The notes: generated by a model not told the origin, from the letters alone. Positions 14,223-22,537 are shown, numbered from the stretch's first letter. The stretch: 52,483 nucleotides of DNA from Thermoanaerobaculia bacterium (GCA_027067575.1 JAMOVQ010000047.1:1-52483), one strand, 5' to 3'. Numbers and translations are program-made.

Positions 14223-15746
14223 TCAATCGTAGATACCGGCGAGGTGCCATGCTCCCGATGCGTCATGAAAGATACGGAGGAGCACCCCGTGAGGAAGCTC
14301 CACGTCCCAGGCGGTGAGGACGGTTCCGGTCTCCCACCAGCCGGTGTCGAACTCCCAGGGTCCCGTGGCGCCCCGGACGGTCCCCCGGAAGGTGGGGAAG
14401 GAGCCGGACGGGGTCCTGACCGAGAGAGGACGTCCGTTCCGGTCGTCGGTGGCGACCTCGATTGGGCGAGGCGGGTCGAGCCGCCGGAAGGCGAGGAACC
14501 CCGGTGGGGGAGCGGGACCGGAGGCGAACGCCGCCGTGGAGGGCGGGTCGAACGGTACGAGTTCCGGTGCGGAAGGGACCGGGGTGTTCGGGACCGCCGG
14601 GGAGCCGACCCCGCCCGGGCCGAGGGTGGCCGCGATCCGGGAGAGGGCGCTGGCCGTCCGCTGTGGGGCCAGCTCCTCCGGACCGAAGAGAGAACCCTGG
14701 AGGTGGGGGAGCCCCGCGGGGTGGGCGATGACGGCGACGGCCGTCACGGGAGCGTGGGGCGGACGCCGCTCGAGCTCGAGTCCAGCGAGGTCGAGCAGTG
14801 GGGCTCCCTCGGCCGTCGGCCTGGGAAGACGGATGGCCCGCCTGAGATGTTCGCCCGTCTCGAGTTCCAGCTCCAGCTCCAGCAGGCGGCAGCCCCTGCC
14901 CCGCTCCAGGAGCCGGGAGGCGACCCGCTCCACGGCGTCCTGCATCCCGGCGAGGAGGTGGCCGAGCCGGTCGACGGGCCAGTCGAGCGTGAACCCCTCC
15001 CGTACGGTGTCCGGCAGCGGCACGGGCAGGAAGGGGGCCGGGTCGATCCCCCGGGCGGCGTGGTGGAGCGTCACGCCTTCGCGGCCGATCCGGGCGACGA
15101 GGTCGGGGAGGGGGAGGCGGGCCAGGTCACCGATCCGGAGGACACCCCATTGCCGGAACCGCTCCACCGCCGTCCGGGACGGACCGAGGAGCTCCACGGG
15201 GAGCGGATCGAGGAACGCCGCCTCCTCGCCGGGAGGGATCACCACCACGTCGTCCGTTCTCGAGGCGGCCAGACGGGCGACGAGCCGGGTCGAGGCCACT
15301 CCGGCACGGGCGTGGAGGGTACGCCGCCGGAGGGCACGAAGGGCCCTCCGGGCGAGGTGACGCTCCGAAGGTGCCGTCCGTTCCGTTCCCTGGAGGTCCA
15401 CGTGGGCGAGGCCGGGGCCTCCGTCCTCGACCCGGGGCGAGATGGACGCCGCGGCCTCCAGCAGGGCCTCGCCCGCGGAGCGTTCCGCCTCGGGGTCGCG
15501 TGGAAGGACGAGGAGGCCGGGGAGGAGGACGCGGGCCCGCGCGACGCCCATCCCTGTGTGGACGCCGTGGTGCCGGGCCGGACGCGAGGCCGCCACGATA
15601 CGGGATGAGGTCCCCCGGCCGTCGACGACGGCCACGGCGCGCCCGGCGAGGTCGGCATCCCTCCGGAGGATCGCGGCGAGGGGGAAGGCCGGCACGACGA
15701 GGGCGAGAACCCTGCCGCCACGGTGCCCGGTGTCAGCCCGCCGCAT
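14223..15746 (-). CDS. imuB: ImuB-like inactive Y-family polymerase
   Basis: 507 aa. The N-terminal half has Y-family palm features (ALVVPAFPLAAILRRDADL, then RAVAVVDG and RARVLLPGLLVLP). The catalytic acids are missing: the usual DxDxF is PAFPL and the SxDE region reads HVDLQG. This is the hallmark of ImuB, the non-catalytic scaffold of the ImuA-ImuB-DnaE2 mutasome. The C-terminal half carries helix-hairpin-helix and little-finger-like segments and an ImuB-C-type end (WWETG...). Its start overlaps the imuA stop by 14 nt. No dnaE2 is present in the window. Confidence 0.85.
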   Translation of the reverse strand: MRRADTGHRGGRVLALVVPAFPLAAILRRDADLAGRAVAVVDGRGTSSRIVAASRPARHHGVHTGMGVARARVLLPGLLVLPRDPEAERSAGEALLEAAASISPRVEDGGPGLAHVDLQGTERTAPSERHLARRALRALRRRTLHARAGVASTRLVARLAASRTDDVVVIPPGEEAAFLDPLPVELLGPSRTAVERFRQWGVLRIGDLARLPLPDLVARIGREGVTLHHAARGIDPAPFLPVPLPDTVREGFTLDWPVDRLGHLLAGMQDAVERVASRLLERGRGCRLLELELELETGEHLRRAIRLPRPTAEGAPLLDLAGLELERRPPHAPVTAVAVIAHPAGLPHLQGSLFGPEELAPQRTASALSRIAATLGPGGVGSPAVPNTPVPSAPELVPFDPPSTAAFASGPAPPPGFLAFRRLDPPRPIEVATDDRNGRPLSVRTPSGSFPTFRGTVRGATGPWEFDTGWWETGTVLTAWDVELPHGVLLRIFHDASGAWHLAGIYD

Positions 15747-16515
15747 GGAGCACCTCGGGAACGGCCGTCCCGGGGGGGGCCGCGGCCGGATCGGCGAGCA
15801 CGGCGTCGGGGAGGGGCCACCGGTGGGTCGCGCCGTGGGCCGGTGCTCCTCCGCGGTGCCGTTCGACGGTGACGGACGATTCGAGGCCGGCCAGGACGCG
15901 GAGAAAACGGCCGCGCCAGATCCCCCGGACGCCGTGAAACCGGAGCACGACCCCGGCCGCGGGCCCCGACAGGCGGTACGGCGACGAGAGGAGCAGCGTC
16001 GCGCCGCGGTCGCGGGCGAGCCGGGCGAGACGGAGCCACGTGGCCGTCGGAACACGGTCCGGCAACGGGGGGAGGCCGGCTTCCATGGCGACGAGCGGGA
16101 ACCCCGCGGCCAGGAGCTCCTCCGCCACGCGCGCGGCGTCGGGAACGCTCCGGGGAAGAACCCACAGAAGGCGTTCCGGGACAATGCCGAGGCGAATCAC
16201 GGAGTCGGCGTCGAGGGAACCGCCGTGGTCCACAAAGGCGGCTGGGATTCCCGAAGCTGTGGCGGCCGCGAGAGCCGCGAGGGTCGCCGAGAGACGCCCC
16301 GAGGAGGCGTGCCCCGTGATCTCTACCAGAACGCCCCGGGGAAGGCCGCTCCCCAATGCGCGGTCGAGGGATGGAACGCCGATAGGGAATGAGTGACGCC
16401 GCAGCTCGACGGTGTGGCGGTGTCCCAGCTCCGCCGCAGTCACGAGGGTTCCCCGGAGATCGGATGGCAGGGACTCCATGAACGACTCGACGGTTCTCTG
16501 CTCCGACACGGGCAC
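15733..16515 (-). CDS. imuA: ImuA, RecA-like SOS mutagenesis protein
   Basis: About 260 aa. The middle carries a degraded RecA/SulA-like fold: IGVPSLDRALGSGLPRGVLVEITG followed by SSGRLSATLAALAAATA where a Walker A motif (GxxxxGKT) would be, so nucleotide binding may be lost. It pairs with imuB, which it overlaps by 14 nt. The start is uncertain. The longest frame begins at TTG 16524, but the promoter -10 box ends at 16528, so TTG 16524 lies upstream of the expected transcription start. GTG 16515 is chosen; ATG 16479 is the conservative alternative. No LexA box was recognised upstream. Confidence 0.78.
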   Translation of the reverse strand: MPVSEQRTVESFMESLPSDLRGTLVTAAELGHRHTVELRRHSFPIGVPSLDRALGSGLPRGVLVEITGHASSGRLSATLAALAAATASGIPAAFVDHGGSLDADSVIRLGIVPERLLWVLPRSVPDAARVAEELLAAGFPLVAMEAGLPPLPDRVPTATWLRLARLARDRGATLLLSSPYRLSGPAAGVVLRFHGVRGIWRGRFLRVLAGLESSVTVERHRGGAPAHGATHRWPLPDAVLADPAAAPPGTAVPEVLHAAG

Positions 16516-16527
16516 CCCCAGCAATCC

Positions 16528-16556
16528 AAGGTAGGCGTAAATGAGACATAAGTCAA
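16528..16556 (-). promoter_or_regulatory. Sigma-70-type promoter of imuAB
   Basis: On the minus strand TTGACT (16556-16551), a 17-bp spacer, then TACCTT (16533-16528). It lies between imuA and the REP array. Confidence 0.6.
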
Positions 16557-16577
16557 GAAGGCTTCAGAAGACTTCCA

Positions 16578-16857
16578 GGGGACACTTCCCGAGACTTGGG
16601 ACCCTCCCTTGCTTTCGAGATTGTGAGATTGCTCCAGGGGACACTCCCCTTGCCAAGATGTTGGTTCCAGTTCGGTTCCGCTCGATTCGGTTCTAGGGGA
16701 CACTCCCCTTGGGCTCTGAGGGAGATTCTCCGGCTCGGCTCCAGGGGACACTCCCATACTTTGCTTGGCTCCAGGGGACACTCCCTTACCTTGCTTCTAG
16801 AGGACACTCCCTTGCCTTGCCATGCTCAGCTCTGCTCAGCTCCAGGGGACACTCCCC
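16578..16857 (+). repeat. Seven-copy REP array in the imuA-cmk intergenic region
   Basis: All copies are in the same orientation: 16578-16590 (one mismatch), 16637-16649 (exact), 16696-16708 (exact), 16744-16756 (one mismatch), 16774-16786 (one mismatch), 16800-16812 (degenerate), 16845-16857 (exact). Start-to-start distances are about 59, 59, 48, 30, 26 and 45 bp. Most copies share the flanks GCTCCAG before and a TTGC-rich stretch after. This fills most of the 530-bp gene-free region 16525-17054; the rest holds the divergent imuA and cmk promoters. Confidence 0.93.
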
Positions 16858-16994
16858 TTGCCACCCCTTGTCATGTTGATGGGTGGCGGGGACTGCCGTG
16901 GGATGTGGGTGATCGGCGTGCTCTGCGCTTTTCGGAGCCGGGTCCGGCGGGGGGTGCGGACGTCCTGTGGCTGTGCGGTCTGAGCGGGGTGCGC

Positions 16995-17022
16995 TTGCAA
17001 CGCCGCCCGGAGGCAGTAGAAT
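16995..17022 (+). promoter_or_regulatory. Sigma-70-type promoter of cmk
   Basis: TTGCAA (16995-17000), a 16-bp spacer, then TAGAAT (17017-17022), 32 nt upstream of ATG 17055. Confidence 0.6.
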
Positions 17023-17054
17023 CGCCTTCCCGCGCGGGGAGGTGTCAGCCGGGA

Positions 17055-17792
17055 ATGGACGGAATCGGAGCAGAAAGACGGAGGAGGCCCGTGGTCGCCA
17101 TCGACGGGCCGGCGGGGGCCGGGAAGTCGACGGTGGCTCGGATGCTCGCGGCGCGCCTCGGCGTGCCGTACATCGACACCGGCGCCATGTACCGGGCCGT
17201 GGGTCTCCTCACCATGCGCGCCGGGATCGAGCCGCCGTTCGACGAGGAGGATGAGGCGCGGCTGGAGGCACTGGCCCGTGAGCACCAGATCGAGCTCGTC
17301 CCCGATCCCGCGGGGGTCCGGGTGTTGGTGGACGGTGAGGACGTCAGCGAGGCGATCCGCTCCCCGGAGGCCGCCGCCATGGCCTCCGAGGTATCGGCCG
17401 TTCCCGCGGTGCGGCGGGCGCTGGTGCCGCTCCAGCGGGCGATGGCCACCGCATCCGGCGGTGTCATGGAGGGGCGGGACATCGGTTCGGTGGTCCTCCC
17501 CGACGCCGACCTCAAGGTATTCCTGACGGCGACGCCGTCGGTCCGGGCGATGCGCCGGTACGAAGACCTCCAGCGGCGCGGAATCGAGACGACGCTGGAG
17601 ACCGTCCGGGAGGAGCAGGCGCGGCGCGACCTGCGCGACACGACCCGCCGGGACTCGCCGTTGATGGTGGCTCCCGGAGCCTGGGTGCTGGACTCCTCGG
17701 ACATCGGACCGGAGGCCGTCGTCGACCGGATCGTCGCCCGGCTGGAAGAAATTGGCGCCGGACGCTTGACATTCCCGATGGGGGAGCCCTAA
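17055..17792 (+). CDS. cmk: Cytidylate kinase
   Basis: 245 aa; phosphorylates CMP and dCMP for nucleotide synthesis. The Walker A motif IDGPAGAGKST is at residues 16-26, followed by YIDTGAMYRAVG, the EGRDIGSVVLPDADLKVFLTA block and DLRDTTRRDSPL, all characteristic of bacterial Cmk. ATG 17055 has GGGAGG about 12 nt upstream. The frame is open far upstream through the REP array, but that part is not coding. cmk followed by rpsA is a common bacterial order. Confidence 0.95.
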   Translation: MDGIGAERRRRPVVAIDGPAGAGKSTVARMLAARLGVPYIDTGAMYRAVGLLTMRAGIEPPFDEEDEARLEALAREHQIELVPDPAGVRVLVDGEDVSEAIRSPEAAAMASEVSAVPAVRRALVPLQRAMATASGGVMEGRDIGSVVLPDADLKVFLTATPSVRAMRRYEDLQRRGIETTLETVREEQARRDLRDTTRRDSPLMVAPGAWVLDSSDIGPEAVVDRIVARLEEIGAGRLTFPMGEP

Positions 17793-17795
17793 AGT
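17766..17795 (+). promoter_or_regulatory. Promoter of rpsA overlapping the end of cmk
   Basis: TTGACA (17766-17771) with TAAAGT (17790-17795) at an 18-bp spacing, or CTAAAG at 17 bp. The -10 includes the cmk stop codon (TAA 17790-17792). It would give rpsA its own high-level transcript. Confidence 0.6.
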
Positions 17796-17854
17796 CGCGG
17801 AACCACGGAAGATTCGGGCGCGCCGGGATGGCGTGTCCGCCAGGAGGAACGGTC

Positions 17855-19930
17855 TTGAACTTCGGATCGGAAACGGACAACGGGAACAACGGAAACAACG
17901 GACAGAACGGCGACTTCGAGCAGATGTCGATGGCGGAGCTCGTCGACTCCTCCCTCGCGCACCTTCGCGAGGGGGAGCTCGTGACCGGCACGGTGGTGGC
18001 GGTCTCGGACGACACCGTGATGGTGGACGTCGGCTTCAAGTCGGAGGGGATCATCCCCGTCTCGCAGTTCAGGAACAGGGAGACGGGCGAGCTCGAGGTC
18101 GCTGTCGGTGATGAGGTCGAGGTGTTCGTCGAGCGGATCGACGAGGGTTCCGGCGAGATTCGGCTCTCCCGGGACCGCGCTACGCGGCTCAAGACATGGC
18201 GCACCATCGAGGAGGCGTACAAGGAAGGAACGCCCGTGACCGGGAAGGTCCTCGAGCGGGTCAAGGGCGGTCTTGCCGTGGACATCGGTGTCCGTGCGTT
18301 CCTGCCGGGTTCGCTGGTGGACCTGCGGCCCAACCGCCGGCTCGAAGAGTACATCGGCCAGGAGATTCGTGCGCGAATCATCAGCTTCGACCGCCGGCGT
18401 TCCAACGTCGTTCTCTCCCGCAAGGCGATCCTCGAAGAGGAGACCTCCCACCTCAAAGAACAGCTGATGGAGACGCTGGAGGAAGGCAAGCTCATCACCG
18501 GTGTCGTCAAGAACATCACGGACTATGGAGTGTTCGTCGATCTCGGCGGGCTCGATGGTCTGCTCCACATCACCGACATTTCCTGGGGCCGGGTGGGCCA
18601 CCCCTCCGAGTACTTCGAGGTCGGCGAGGAGGTCGATGTCGTCGTGCTGCGGTTCGACCGTGAGCGGGAACGGGTCTCGCTGGGGTACAAGCAGCGGTTC
18701 GAGGATCCGTGGACGTTCGTTCCCGAGAAGTACCCGATCGGGAAGCGCGTCCAGGGCAAGGTCGTCAGCATCGTCGACTACGGTGCGTTCGTGGAGCTTG
18801 AGGAGGGCGTCGAGGGGCTGATCCACGTCAGCGAGATGTCGTGGACGCGCAAGGTGAAGAACCCCCGTTCCATTCTCGAGGTCGGCCAGGAGGTCGAGGT
18901 CGTCGTCTCCGAGGTCGATCCGGAGAAGCGCCGTCTGTCGCTCTCCCTCAGGGCCACGGAGCCCAACCCGTGGGAGACGGTGGCGGAGAAGTACCAGATC
19001 GGCTCCCGGATCCGCGGCGTGGTGCGGAACCTGACCGATTTTGGTGCGTTCGTCGAGATCGTCCCCGGGGTCGACGGGCTGGTCCACATCTCGGACATGT
19101 CCTGGACGCGCCGGATCCACCACCCCTCCGAGGTCGTCCAGAAGGGCCAGGAGGTGGAGGCGATCATCACGGCCATCGACGTGGTCAACCAGCGGATCTC
19201 GCTTTCGATGAAGGAACTGATGCCGAACGAGTGGGAGGAGTACGCGAACTCCCACCACGTGGGCGACGAGGTCAACGGGAAGGTCACGAACATCACGGAC
19301 TTCGGTGTGTTCATCGAGCTGGCGCCCGGTGTCGAGGGACTGTGCCACGTCTCGGAGATCGACCGCGATCCAGGGGTCGAGCTGACCGAGCTCTTCGCTC
19401 CGGACCAGCCGGTGCGGTGCCGCATCCTCCGGATCGACTGGAACGAGAACCGGATCGGCCTGTCGATGCACGGTGTTTCCCAGGAGGACGCGGGGACCGA
19501 GCCCGTGGTTGCCAGTGCGGGTGCGGATGAAGCCGGTCCCGTGACGGCGATGGCGGCCGCACTCAAGGCGTCCGGGCTCGTCCAGGAGTCCGAGGACGAC
19601 GCGACGGAGGCCGGTGGCGGGGAGCAAACCGAGCCGGTGGCCGAGGTGGCCGCAGAGACCAAGGCGGAGGATCTCGATACCGAGACGGAGATTGCCGCGG
19701 ACGCGGCCGAGTCGGACACGAATGCCGGTGACGCCGAGGGCAGCATTCCGGAGTCCGATGTTGTGACGGAAGAGGAGACCGCGGAAGAGGTCGAGAGTGC
19801 CGGTCAGGACGGAGGGACGGCCCGGGAGGAGGCGGAGGCCGAGGCAGCCGCGGAGCCCGCCGAGAACGCCGGGGACGGCCAGGAGGAGTCGGAGGACGAC
19901 GACGAGGCCGGAAAGAGTACGGAGTCGTGA
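17855..19930 (+). CDS. rpsA: Ribosomal protein S1 with acidic C-terminal tail
   Basis: 691 aa; binds mRNA on the 30S subunit during initiation. Six S1 domains are visible (cores DVGFKSEG, DIGVRAFLPGS, DLGGLDGLLHITD, ELEEGVEGLIHVSE, EIVPGVDGLVHISD, ELAPGVEGLCHVSE). They are followed by about 145 residues rich in Glu, Asp and Ala. The start is TTG 17855: AGGAGG at 17842-17847 sits 7 nt before it. The upstream ATG 17828 lacks a ribosome-binding site and adds nine unconserved residues. The N-terminus has an unusual NGNNGNNGQNG stretch. The long acidic tail is not part of typical S1. Confidence 0.93.
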   Translation: MNFGSETDNGNNGNNGQNGDFEQMSMAELVDSSLAHLREGELVTGTVVAVSDDTVMVDVGFKSEGIIPVSQFRNRETGELEVAVGDEVEVFVERIDEGSGEIRLSRDRATRLKTWRTIEEAYKEGTPVTGKVLERVKGGLAVDIGVRAFLPGSLVDLRPNRRLEEYIGQEIRARIISFDRRRSNVVLSRKAILEEETSHLKEQLMETLEEGKLITGVVKNITDYGVFVDLGGLDGLLHITDISWGRVGHPSEYFEVGEEVDVVVLRFDRERERVSLGYKQRFEDPWTFVPEKYPIGKRVQGKVVSIVDYGAFVELEEGVEGLIHVSEMSWTRKVKNPRSILEVGQEVEVVVSEVDPEKRRLSLSLRATEPNPWETVAEKYQIGSRIRGVVRNLTDFGAFVEIVPGVDGLVHISDMSWTRRIHHPSEVVQKGQEVEAIITAIDVVNQRISLSMKELMPNEWEEYANSHHVGDEVNGKVTNITDFGVFIELAPGVEGLCHVSEIDRDPGVELTELFAPDQPVRCRILRIDWNENRIGLSMHGVSQEDAGTEPVVASAGADEAGPVTAMAAALKASGLVQESEDDATEAGGGEQTEPVAEVAAETKAEDLDTETEIAADAAESDTNAGDAEGSIPESDVVTEEETAEEVESAGQDGGTAREEAEAEAAAEPAENAGDGQEESEDDDEAGKSTES

Positions 19931-19939
19931 CGGAGCGAC

Positions 19940-19958
19940 CTGGCGTTACCGGCGCCAG
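19940..19958 (+). terminator. Small hairpin between rpsA and the HU gene
   Basis: CTGGCG (19940-19945) and CGCCAG (19953-19958), 6-bp stem, 7-nt loop, no T-run. It may partly attenuate read-through from rpsA. Confidence 0.35.
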
Positions 19959-19988
19959 TGGAGCCCTGGGGGAAGAAGGGGGAGCCCG

Positions 19989-20273
19989 ATGACGGTGACG
20001 AAAGCGCATCTCGTGGACCTGGTCGCGAAGCGGGCGGACGTCTCGCACAAGGTGGCGGACGAGGCCGTGCGTGTGATTCTCGAGGGTGTGATCGAGGCGC
20101 TTCAGAACGGTGAGAAGGTCGAGCTTCGAGGGTTCGGGTCGTTCCGGATCCGCCAGAGGGGTTCCCGTATCGGGCGCAACCCCAAGACGGGAGAGCGGGT
20201 CAATGTTCCGGCGAAGAAGATACCGTACTTCAAGCCGGGCAAGGATCTTCGAGAGCAGCTTCTGGCCCGGTAG
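19989..20273 (+). CDS. HU/IHF family DNA-binding protein
   Basis: 94 aa, the usual length for the family. It carries the DNA-bending arm signature GFGSFRIRQRGSRIGRNPKTGE and the ending VPAKKIPYFKPGKDLRE. It binds and bends DNA in the nucleoid as a homo- or heterodimer. The wording of the arm leans toward the IHF side, but subtype cannot be fixed by eye. ATG 19989 is preceded by a GGGGGAAGAAGGGGGAG purine tract. Placed 58 bp after rpsA, as in many bacteria. Confidence 0.93.
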   Translation: MTVTKAHLVDLVAKRADVSHKVADEAVRVILEGVIEALQNGEKVELRGFGSFRIRQRGSRIGRNPKTGERVNVPAKKIPYFKPGKDLREQLLAR

Positions 20274-20286
20274 GGTCGCCGGATTG

Positions 20287-20802
20287 GTGGTGCAGGTTCT
20301 GTTCGCACCGTGGCGGTTGCGGTACGTTTCCGGGGAGACGGGAGGCGGCGGAGGTGGGTGCATCTTCTGCGAGGCGTTCCGTTCGGAGGATGACCGGGCC
20401 ACTCTCACGCTGTGGCGCTGGAAACGGACCTTCGCGCTGCTCAACCGGTATCCGTACACCTCGGGGCATGTGATGATCGCTCCGGTCGAGCACCAGGGAA
20501 CGCCGTTCGACGTGGACGATGCGACGTTCGGCGAGATGATGCAGCGTGCCCGTACGGTGATGCGTGCGCTCGACCTGGTCTATCGGCCCGACGGGTACAA
20601 CGTCGGGCTCAACGTCGGCGAGGCGGGCGGCGCGGGGATCCGGGAACATCTCCACCTTCACGTGGTTCCACGCTGGAGGGGGGATACCAACTTCACGACG
20701 ACCACGGGCGAGCTCCGTGTGGTCCCCGAGTCCCTCGAGAGCGCTTGGGAGAAGCTGCACGACGCCCTGATGGACCCAGCGGAGGGGGGACGGGATGGCT
20801 GA
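20287..20802 (+). CDS. HIT family nucleotide hydrolase
   Basis: About 171 aa. It has the family N-terminus FAPWRLRY, GCIFC (a possible zinc ligand pair) and the histidine triad HLHLHVVPRW, where the middle His is the nucleophile. Ap4A phosphorylase/hydrolase-like members start almost identically. The start is ambiguous among three consecutive codons TTG 20284, GTG 20287 and GTG 20290; ATG codons further upstream lie inside the HU gene. The 3' end overlaps the next gene by 8 nt. Confidence 0.88.
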   Translation: MVQVLFAPWRLRYVSGETGGGGGGCIFCEAFRSEDDRATLTLWRWKRTFALLNRYPYTSGHVMIAPVEHQGTPFDVDDATFGEMMQRARTVMRALDLVYRPDGYNVGLNVGEAGGAGIREHLHLHVVPRWRGDTNFTTTTGELRVVPESLESAWEKLHDALMDPAEGGRDG

Positions 20803-21202
20803 ACGGAAGGACGACGAGCGGGCCGCCGAACCCGGCAAGCCCGTGCCGTGGGGACTGCTGGTCCTTTCCTGGCTCGTACCGGGGCTGGGGCACCTCGTCC
20901 TCGGGAAGCGCACACGGGCCATCGTCTTTGCGGCGGTTATCCTGGCGGCGTTCGTGACGGGCATCCTGCTCGATGGCGAGCTGACGCTCCCGCAGGGCGG
21001 TTCTCCGTTCTCCTGGCTCAAGGCGTTTGCCAGCGCCGGCAGCGGGATAGCATTCGTCCTGGCACGGCTGGCCGGTCTGGGGCATGGGGATCCCACCGCC
21101 GTTGGTTTCGCCTTCGGTGACACGTTCCTGTACACGGCGGGCCTGATGAACTGGCTCGTCGTGCTCGACGTCTCCGACATCGCCCGCGGCGTCAAGGAGT
21201 AA
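20795..21202 (+). CDS. Small membrane protein, DUF6677-like
   Basis: 135 aa with three or four hydrophobic segments after a charged N-terminus. The motif WLVPGLGHLVLGKRTRAIVFA near residue 27 is the TM2-like GxGHxxLGK pattern seen in DUF6677 proteins. Function unknown. It overlaps the HIT gene by 8 nt and precedes a 57-aa membrane protein and lpxB, so it is probably co-transcribed with lipid A synthesis. Assignment to DUF6677 is from memory of the pattern, not a search. Confidence 0.75.
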   Translation: MAERKDDERAAEPGKPVPWGLLVLSWLVPGLGHLVLGKRTRAIVFAAVILAAFVTGILLDGELTLPQGGSPFSWLKAFASAGSGIAFVLARLAGLGHGDPTAVGFAFGDTFLYTAGLMNWLVVLDVSDIARGVKE

Positions 21203-21206
21203 GGTG

Positions 21207-21380
21207 ATGGTGGACCATTTCCTTCTGCTCGTCTGGGACGCCGTGCTGATCGCTGTCTTCTTCGCCTTTCTCTGGAAGAATGACGGCCCGGCCCGCAAGC
21301 GGTTCATCGTCAAGGCGCTGCTGATCATGGTCGTCGGTGCGGTTGCGCTCGGGTGGCTGATGTACCCGTTCCCCTCCTGA
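21207..21380 (+). CDS. 57-aa membrane protein between DUF6677-like gene and lpxB
   Basis: Reads MVDHFLLLVWDAVLIAVFF... to ...LGWLMYPFPS. It has two hydrophobic segments (about residues 4-22 and 36-53) joined by a short basic loop (KNDGPARKR). The start is ATG 21207 (GTG 21204 is also possible), 4 nt after the preceding stop and with a GGAG-containing sequence (AAGGAG) just upstream. It ends 20 nt before lpxB. The tight packing and conserved-looking two-helix design argue for a real gene. No family recognised. Confidence 0.7.
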   Translation: MVDHFLLLVWDAVLIAVFFAFLWKNDGPARKRFIVKALLIMVVGAVALGWLMYPFPS

Positions 21381-21400
21381 GGGGCGATGGAGCACGGGAC

Positions 21401-22537
21401 ATGACCGGCGAGGGTCCCCGGCTGCTGGTCGTGGCCGGTGAGGTCTCGGGCGACATCCACGCAGGCAACCTTCTCGAAGCGTTGCGCGAGCTTCTGCCCG
21501 GCGTGCGGGCGTTCGGCGTTGGAGGGGAGCGGCTCGAGGCCCAAGGTCTGGAGCTCGAGGCGAGGACCTCGGATCTCGCCCACATGGGTCTGCTCGAGGT
21601 GGTCCGGGAGCTGCCACGGATCCGGGGGATCATGAAGCGGCTCGTGGATCGGGCGGCCCGGGAACGGCCGGGGGCGGCGGTTCTCGTGGATTCTCCTGAC
21701 TTCAACCTGCGCCTCGCGCGAAGGCTGAACCGGCTCGGCGTTCCGGTCGTCCTGTACGTCTCACCACAGCTCTGGGCCTGGAGGCGGGGGCGCGTCCGGA
21801 TCGTTCGGCGCGTGGCGCAGGAGATGCTGTGCATCCTGCCGTTCGAGGTGTCGTTCTACAGGGAGCACGGCATGGACGCTCGTTACGTCGGGCACCCGCT
21901 GGTCGATGACTTCCAGCGTGAGGGCCTTCTCGGCGGTGCGGGGACGGTGGAGCCCGGGACGATCGCCCTCCTGCCCGGATCGCGTCGGATGGAGGTGCGG
22001 TCGTTGCTGCCGGCCATGCTGGCGGCGCTGGAACGGCTCGATCCCGCCCCGTCGAAGGTTCGCCTGATCGAGGCTCCGGGCATGGGACCGTTCCTGGACG
22101 AGGTGCTGGAGGAGGCCCCCCGCACCGGGGTTCCCCTTCGCCGCGTCCGCGGACCGGAACGCCGGCGTGTCCTGGCGCGGACCGAGCTGGCCTGGACCGC
22201 CTCCGGCACGGCCACGTTGGAGTGCGCGCTGCTCGGCGTGCCGATGGTCGTTGGGTACCGGCTTCATCCGGCGAGCTACCTCCTCGCCCGGATGCTGGTC
22301 CGGGTGCCCCACGTGGCGCTCGTCAACCTGATCGCCGGGAGACGACTCGTTCCCGAGCTGATCCAGGGGCGATGGAACGCAGGGGAGCTCGCGGAGACCA
22401 CACGGCGGCTTCTCGCCGGGGGCCTGGATGCTCAGCGGTCCGGGCTCGCGAAGGTCCGGCGGGCGCTCGGCGAGCCCGGGGCGTCGGCCAGGGCGGCACG
22501 GGTCGTTGCCGGGATCCTTCGCGGGGAGGGGACATGA
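21401..22537 (+). CDS. lpxB: Lipid-A-disaccharide synthase
   Basis: 378 aa; joins UDP-diacylglucosamine and lipid X in lipid A synthesis at the inner membrane. Family hallmarks: VVAGEVSGDIHAG at the N-terminus, VLVDSPDFNLRLARRL, YVSPQLWAWRRGRV, and the C-terminal UDP-binding block ASGTATLECALLGVPMVVGYR. ATG 21401 with GGAG upstream is chosen; an upstream in-frame start (21353) lies inside the 57-aa gene. Proof that the host makes lipid A and is Gram-negative. The 3' end overlaps the thioesterase start (ATGA). Confidence 0.96.
   Translation: MTGEGPRLLVVAGEVSGDIHAGNLLEALRELLPGVRAFGVGGERLEAQGLELEARTSDLAHMGLLEVVRELPRIRGIMKRLVDRAARERPGAAVLVDSPDFNLRLARRLNRLGVPVVLYVSPQLWAWRRGRVRIVRRVAQEMLCILPFEVSFYREHGMDARYVGHPLVDDFQREGLLGGAGTVEPGTIALLPGSRRMEVRSLLPAMLAALERLDPAPSKVRLIEAPGMGPFLDEVLEEAPRTGVPLRRVRGPERRRVLARTELAWTASGTATLECALLGVPMVVGYRLHPASYLLARMLVRVPHVALVNLIAGRRLVPELIQGRWNAGELAETTRRLLAGGLDAQRSGLAKVRRALGEPGASARAARVVAGILRGEGT

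Noticed and set aside
14216-14240. GGTTCAATC near 14221 as a tRNA T-loop
   Set aside because: No acceptor stem, D-loop or anticodon arm could be built around it, and it overlaps the imuB stop.
16522-16524. TTG 16524 as the imuA start
   Set aside because: The -10 box of a good promoter ends at 16528, so this codon would lie upstream of the expected mRNA start.
16596-17054. Upstream extension of cmk through the REP array
   Set aside because: The open frame exists because REPs lack stops; the promoter TTGCAA-TAGAAT and the conserved Cmk start place translation at 17055.
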